From NCBI GenBank assembly GCA_013289685.1, contig JABCZL010000003.1:310001-374000 (forward strand): a DNA stretch of 64,000 nt, written 5' to 3'. How positions within the stretch are numbered: position 1 is the first letter of the stretch; every line of letters starts with the position of its first letter. This stretch comes from Acidobacteriota bacterium (GTDB lineage: Bacteria > Acidobacteriota > Terriglobia > Terriglobales > Acidobacteriaceae). The position numbers were made by a program, and so were the translations under genes. The notes under the pieces are model-generated. The model did no database searches and was not told where the DNA came from. It saw only the letters and a program-made list of their open reading frames with translations. Positions 60,860-64,000 of the stretch are shown piece by piece.

Positions 60860-62053
60860 TCACAGGTTCTTCTTCGTCCACTGGTCGAGGCGGTCGAGCG
60901 CCTTCTGCAGGTTCTCCAGCGAATTCGCCACGCTGAAGCGCAGGTAGCCCTCACCGAATTCGCCGAAGGCGGTGCCGGAGAGTGCTGCGACTCCAGCCTG
61001 CTCCAAGAACGCGTCGGCCAGGGGCTTCGACTTCCATCCCGTCTTCGTGATGTTGGGGAAGACGTAGAACGCGCCCTTCGGCATGCAGCAGGAGAAGCCT
61101 TTGATTTTGTTCAATCCGGCTACGAATGCATCGCGGCGGCGCTGGAATTCGTCGCGCATGTGGTCGACGGAACTCTGATCTCCGCGGATGGCTTCGATTC
61201 CCGCGACCTGGGTGAAGCTCGCAGTGCAGGAATTGGAGTTGGTCATCAGCCGCGTCATGTGCGCAGCCAGGTCGGGGCGCATCACGCCGTAGCCCATGCG
61301 CCATCCCGTCATCGCGTAGGTCTTCGAGAAGCCGTCGAGCAGAATGGTGCGCTCCTGCATTCCGGGTACCGACATGATGGAGAAATGCTGGCCGCCGTCG
61401 AAGAGCAAGCGGCTGTAGATTTCGTCGGACAGAACCATTATGTTGCGGTCGCCGATCAGCTTGGCGATCTGCTCGATGTCGCGGCGCTCCAACACTCCGC
61501 CCGTAGGATTCTGGGGTGAATTCAAAATAATCAGCCGGGTGCGGTCGTTGATGAGCGAGGCCAGTTCGTTGACGTCGAGCGAGAAATCGCGGTCTTCTTT
61601 CAGGTGGATGGGGACCGCGGTTCCGCCCACGTAGTGGATCATCGACTCGTAGATGGGGAAGCCGGGATTGGGATAGATGACTTCATCTCCCTCATCAATA
61701 AGCGACAAAATCGTGAAGAAAATAATGGGTTTGCCGCCGGGAACAACGACCACTTCGTCGCTTGTGACTTTCACGCTGCGGGTGCGGCTGATGTATTCGG
61801 CTAAGGCCTGACGTAGATCCGGCAAACCGGCGGAGGGGCCGTAGTGCGTCCAGCCTTTGCGGAGGGCGTCGATGCCAGCTTCGACCACGTTTACGGGCGT
61901 ATCGAAATCCGGTTCGCCGATTTCCAGGTGGATGATGCTCTTGCCCTGGCGCTCGAGGCCGCGCGCCTTGTTCAAAACTTCAAACGCGGTCTCGGTACCG
62001 AGCCGTGACATGCGGCGGGCCAAATGCAACTCGTGCTGGGTGGTTGGTGCCAT
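60860..62053 (-). CDS. Class I PLP-dependent aminotransferase
   Basis: This 397-residue fold-type I aminotransferase resembles aspartate aminotransferases. The motif NSPQNPTGGVL, the Asp in MVLSDEIYSRLLF, the PLP-lysine loop LLDGFSKTYAMTGWRMGYG and the C-terminal FRFSV-like LRFSVANS with the carboxylate-binding Arg are all present. CAGGAG precedes ATG 62053. Substrate range is not evident. Confidence 0.93.
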   Translation of the reverse strand: MAPTTQHELHLARRMSRLGTETAFEVLNKARGLERQGKSIIHLEIGEPDFDTPVNVVEAGIDALRKGWTHYGPSAGLPDLRQALAEYISRTRSVKVTSDEVVVVPGGKPIIFFTILSLIDEGDEVIYPNPGFPIYESMIHYVGGTAVPIHLKEDRDFSLDVNELASLINDRTRLIILNSPQNPTGGVLERRDIEQIAKLIGDRNIMVLSDEIYSRLLFDGGQHFSIMSVPGMQERTILLDGFSKTYAMTGWRMGYGVMRPDLAAHMTRLMTNSNSCTASFTQVAGIEAIRGDQSSVDHMRDEFQRRRDAFVAGLNKIKGFSCCMPKGAFYVFPNITKTGWKSKPLADAFLEQAGVAALSGTAFGEFGEGYLRFSVANSLENLQKALDRLDQWTKKNL

Positions 62054-62114
62054 GATGACAAACTCCTGAGCAGGCCAAACGGCACATTATACGCCCGGGA
62101 ACGGGGGCATAAAC

Positions 62115-62143
62115 CACGAGGGACACGAAGGTGCACGAAGGAA
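62115..62143. repeat. CACGAAGG-type short repeats
   Basis: Three imperfect 9-10-nt units of CACGAAGG follow each other. Arrays of this kind are scattered in intergenic regions of many environmental bacterial genomes. Confidence 0.6.
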
Positions 62144-62199
62144 AACTTGAACGGTGAATGCGCCGGAGTAAACTGACACTTCGGACGAAGGAGGAGGCT

Positions 62200-62688
62200 A
62201 TGACTTCTTATCTCGATGAACTTTACGCACATCAGGAATGGGCGGATGCCGAGCACTGGCGCGCGTTTGAGGCGCATCCGGCGGCGTTGGATGACAAGGC
62301 GATCCGGGAACGGCTGCTGCATATTCATCAGGTGCAGCATGGCTTTTTGTGGGTGACGAGTCCACAGCGGCCAGACCTCGCGTTCAAGAAGCTGGAGGAC
62401 TTCCATTCCATGGCGGATCTGAAGGCGTATGCGCAGCAAGGTCTCGATGATCTCGGCGAGTTATTGAAGAAAACGGATCAGGGTCGGATGGAAGAGACCA
62501 TTGAGGTGCCATGGTTCAAGCCGCCGGCGAAGATCAGTGTGCGTCAGGCTCTGACGCAGGCGGCCATGCATAGTCACTATCATCGCGGTCAAAATGCGAC
62601 GCGGCTGCGAGAGTTGGGCGGGGTGCCTCCGATGACTGATTTTATTGTTTGGCTGAAGGACGGGCAGCCGGCGGCGCAGTGGGGTTGA
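62200..62688 (+). CDS. DinB-family protein
   Basis: This 162-residue four-helix-bundle protein has YAHQEWADAEHWRAF near the start, then LHIHQVQHGFLWV and HSHYHRGQNATRL with metal-ligand histidines. ATG 62200 with GGAGG is preferred to 62158. DinB proteins include thiol-dependent transferases and proteins of unknown role. Confidence 0.87.
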   Translation: MTSYLDELYAHQEWADAEHWRAFEAHPAALDDKAIRERLLHIHQVQHGFLWVTSPQRPDLAFKKLEDFHSMADLKAYAQQGLDDLGELLKKTDQGRMEETIEVPWFKPPAKISVRQALTQAAMHSHYHRGQNATRLRELGGVPPMTDFIVWLKDGQPAAQWG

Positions 62689-62699
62689 AGGAAAAGCCA

Positions 62700-62738
62700 T
62701 TCGAACTGCGCTCGAAGGACAGCCGGGGGCGGCTGTCC
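62700..62738. repeat. Two adjacent palindromes after the DinB gene
   Basis: TTCGAACTGCGCTCGAA (62700-62716) is an imperfect palindrome, and GGACAGCC/GGCTGTCC (62717-62724, 62731-62738) is a perfect 8-bp stem with a 6-nt loop. No T-run follows. It may terminate transcription or be a dispersed repeat. Confidence 0.6.
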
Positions 62739-62835
62739 CCACATGAACCATTTCCTAGTAGAGGCTATTGCGAGACGCTGTGCTCTTCGTTTTGCGAGCG
62801 CAGGAGGCGGTCGATGGAGTAGGGGGCGCGGCGGC

Positions 62836-63843
62836 TTAGTTCGGCCCGAATATATACTCGTGGACAATTTCGCAGGGGCTCCTATCGATGGTCGCGGGGT
62901 GGCGAAATTTATCGCCCCTCATCAAGGGAAGAACGGGTGCAAAGTTTTCGGGATTCGGCGAGTAGAGGATTTCCAGTTCGTGCACCATGCCGCGACGATC
63001 GACAATTTCCCGCAGGTTTCCCAGTGGCCGCGACGGGCCGCTCGTCTCGGAGGGGGAATATTGCCTCCCCGGATCCGCGAAGGTGTACTCCGTAAAGTCG
63101 AGTGGACGCAGGGTCATCCCCGGATCGGCCGGGCTGCCGGGAAGTGCGAACGCCGCCGCCTCAACTTGGCCAGCAGGCTCAACCGCTACGTCTGCGGTGA
63201 TCAGATCCTGTTTATTACGGCCGTGCATCTGGATGTGCTGCGGAACCAACCTTCCATTGAAGACCCTCGACTTCGTGAAGTCGGTCACTGTGCCGCCAAA
63301 TACGCTTTGGAGCAGTTCTCCGGTGGGCAGAAAAAGATAACCTGGGTCATCGCCGATCATCACATAAGGTTGACCGCCGACCGCGCCGTTCTTAATCGTC
63401 CAATGCAGGTGCTGTCCCATCCGCAGCGGTGAGGAAAACCTGCGAGGAACGGGATAGAGCAGCTCTTCCAGAAACATCAGTACGCGGCTGGGCTCATAGT
63501 CGGAACTGGCCTGCATCTTTCGTCCGGCTGGGGACTCGACTTCAACCGCGTGATAGCTGCCGAAGGTCACTTCCCGCCGCCACTCGTGGGGCGCGACCCA
63601 AGTTTCCTCGTAAGTGCCATCGCCCGATATGATCTGGTCTGATTTTTCCTTGCTGAGAACGATGCCGGGGAAAGCATGGAAGGTCGCCTTCATATGAAAA
63701 GGAGTGGAGCCGAAGGCGCGCAGATTCATTTGATCGGCGGCATGCTGGAGCCACTCCGTCCCGTCCTTCGCCTTGTGGTCCTGCTGCGCTGCGGCGGAAA
63801 AGGTCAGCGTTGTGAATAACAAGGCAGCAACATAGAACTTCAT
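62836..63843 (-). CDS. Exported protein, unknown
   Basis: This 335-residue protein has a signal peptide (FYVAALLFTTLTFSAAAQ). It begins DGTEWLQHAADQMNLRAFGS and contains repeated beta strands (FHMKATFHAFPGI, YEETWVAPHEWRREVTFGSY). These suggest a lipoprotein-carrier-like (LolA/LolB-type) half-barrel, but the match is only by general pattern. The 157 nt upstream to the window end hold no recognised gene. Confidence 0.65.
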   Translation of the reverse strand: MKFYVAALLFTTLTFSAAAQQDHKAKDGTEWLQHAADQMNLRAFGSTPFHMKATFHAFPGIVLSKEKSDQIISGDGTYEETWVAPHEWRREVTFGSYHAVEVESPAGRKMQASSDYEPSRVLMFLEELLYPVPRRFSSPLRMGQHLHWTIKNGAVGGQPYVMIGDDPGYLFLPTGELLQSVFGGTVTDFTKSRVFNGRLVPQHIQMHGRNKQDLITADVAVEPAGQVEAAAFALPGSPADPGMTLRPLDFTEYTFADPGRQYSPSETSGPSRPLGNLREIVDRRGMVHELEILYSPNPENFAPVLPLMRGDKFRHPATIDRSPCEIVHEYIFGPN

Positions 63844-64000
63844 TTTTCACACCCTAGGGGTTAAAAAGCCACGTCCCAACGGGATCGGGCACGCGGCCTT
63901 CTTGAAGTTCCCGAGTTTATTCACAGCCAGAGCCAGAACATGGGACACAGCAGCCAGAGATACAGCATTTTACGAAATCGGGACAGACGCACCGCAAAAC

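Overview
The window reads as a chromosome segment of a soil-type acidobacterium (Terriglobia-like). This is inferred from gene content, not from a database match: high GC, paired M28 peptidases, a PEP-CTERM tail, a propeller-type (Reg_prop) histidine kinase, Tad-pilus pseudopilins, TonB and other outer-membrane-lifestyle genes, and short palindromic intergenic repeats. Most genes are intact and tightly packed, on both strands.

Layout. 1-7.4 kb: aroB (cut by the window edge) diverges from an L-aspartate oxidase, followed by a TerC transporter, two secreted M28-fold enzymes and the Tat translocase pair. 7.5-13.5 kb: a GntR regulator with a PLP decarboxylase, three small secreted proteins and a C-terminal processing protease. 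13.7-19.0 kb: Tad pilus genes (prepilin peptidase, two TadE-like, one TadG-like), an AMIN-domain protein and a PEP-CTERM protein. 19.6-24.2 kb: a three-gene signalling operon (PAS histidine kinase, receiver-HDOD, receiver with a degenerate HD-GYP domain). 25.0-33.6 kb: accessory genes, including a GH16-like lipoprotein in one overlapping operon with a Reg_prop sensor kinase and its NarL-type regulator, then DoxX, two alpha/beta hydrolases and a Tat-exported metallo-beta-lactamase-fold enzyme.

33.9-45.3 kb looks like an old genomic island. A 32-nt copy of a tRNA-Ala 3' end lies at 33869-33900, in the same orientation as the two tRNA-Ala(CGC) genes at 45191-45388. The tRNA at 45316-45388 has a mispaired 3' acceptor strand, and the distant fragment restores a perfect acceptor stem including G3:U70. 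Between these points lie a FixL/FixJ-type system, an orphan receiver, a sigma-54 activator, a decayed glucosidase pseudogene, an SDR, a CPA2 antiporter, and a compact ECF sigma factor - class D sortase - LPETG-protein cassette. That cassette is the most unusual system in the window, because LPXTG sorting is uncommon in diderm bacteria. A broken fragment resembling the LPETG protein lies just downstream.

45.6-64 kb returns to core-like content: TonB-family protein, DUF4397 protein, GTP cyclohydrolase II, GT87-type membrane protein, DUF2520 protein, Nudix hydrolase, cold-shock protein, PolX, a lactonase-fold protein, DUF421, a large TPR membrane protein, a PPOX-fold protein, a class I aminotransferase and a DinB-family protein. 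Start sites were chosen by ribosome-binding site, signal peptide or family length. No database search was possible, so all family names come from recognised motifs.
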